From positions 1 through 59,494 of the forward strand of contig JANQQS010000034.1 of assembly GCA_028284955.1 (NCBI GenBank): 59,494 bases of DNA, read 5' to 3'. Positions 59,493 to 59,494 of the stretch are shown piece after piece. Source of the DNA: Myxococcota bacterium. GTDB lineage: Bacteria > Myxococcota_A > Polyangia > Polyangiales > Houyiibacteriaceae. A program made the translations under genes and the position numbers. Numbering within the stretch: position 1 is the first letter of the stretch; the number at the start of each line of letters is the position of its first letter. The notes below the pieces were generated by a model, which did no database searches, was not told the DNA's origin, and saw only the letters and a program-made list of their open reading frames with translations.

Positions 59493-59494
59493 GG

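Overview
The window is GC-rich DNA from what looks like a Myxococcota-type bacterium, an inference from gene content and not from a marker gene. It carries many short lipoprotein signal peptides, four tandem von Willebrand A (VWA) lipoproteins, thrombospondin type-3 aspartate-rich repeats, the myxobacterial cysteine-rich repeat (CGNGVVDGDEQCDD...), an FG-GAP protein, several AAA/DUF4143 ATPases and remnants of toxin-antitoxin and immunity genes. No rRNA gene, complete tRNA, CRISPR array, integrase or transposase was seen.

Layout. 1-870: two four-helix-bundle (23S rRNA intervening-sequence type) genes, a strong terminator, a 23-bp inverted repeat and a Ser/Asp-coding repeat tract. 869-4448: ribose-type sugar ABC transporter (minus strand). 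4628-5578: SIR2-like remnant and a ParE-type toxin with its antitoxin. 5698-11156: four paralogous VWA lipoproteins with one methyltransferase between the first two. 11257-16790: NhaA antiporter, hipBA, and an AlbA_2-type/AAA ATPase pair. 16971-18503: fucose/arabinose isomerase-family enzyme. 20042-21217: second DUF4143 ATPase. 21214-30468: nonulosonic (sialic) acid region. 30564-35764: odd lipoproteins, an SMI1/DUF3396 immunity-like pair, a metalloprotease lipoprotein and a DUF2786-like gene. 36409-43031: FGGY pentulose kinase, IlvD-family dehydratase, cytochrome-c-like lipoprotein and its broken copy, and an AbrB antitoxin with a broken PIN toxin. 43164-59356: sulfotransferase, second copy of the four-helix-bundle/Ser-Asp element, hybrid histidine kinase, LysR regulator, methyltransferases, a second metalloprotease paralogue, an FG-GAP lipoprotein, and two co-transcribed thrombospondin-type-3/VWA lipoproteins.

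The most interesting system is at 23221-30468. Six overlapping plus-strand genes appear to encode a Maf/DUF115-type glycosyltransferase, NeuB, NeuC, NeuA, a 582-residue protein with the full architecture and many signature strings of animal CMP-N-acetylneuraminate hydroxylase (CMAH: N-terminal Rieske centre plus metallo-beta-lactamase-like domain), and a TylF-type O-methyltransferase. A divergent pair (second TylF methyltransferase and a PhyH dioxygenase) lies next to it. Read together, they suggest a bacterium that makes CMP-Neu5Ac, may hydroxylate it to CMP-Neu5Gc, and may decorate and attach the sugar to a surface protein. This is inference from sequence, but it is testable.

The window also shows repeated local decay and slippage: 14-19-bp tandem duplications cluster at stop codons or inside genes, and several toxin, immunity and cytochrome genes are interrupted or truncated.
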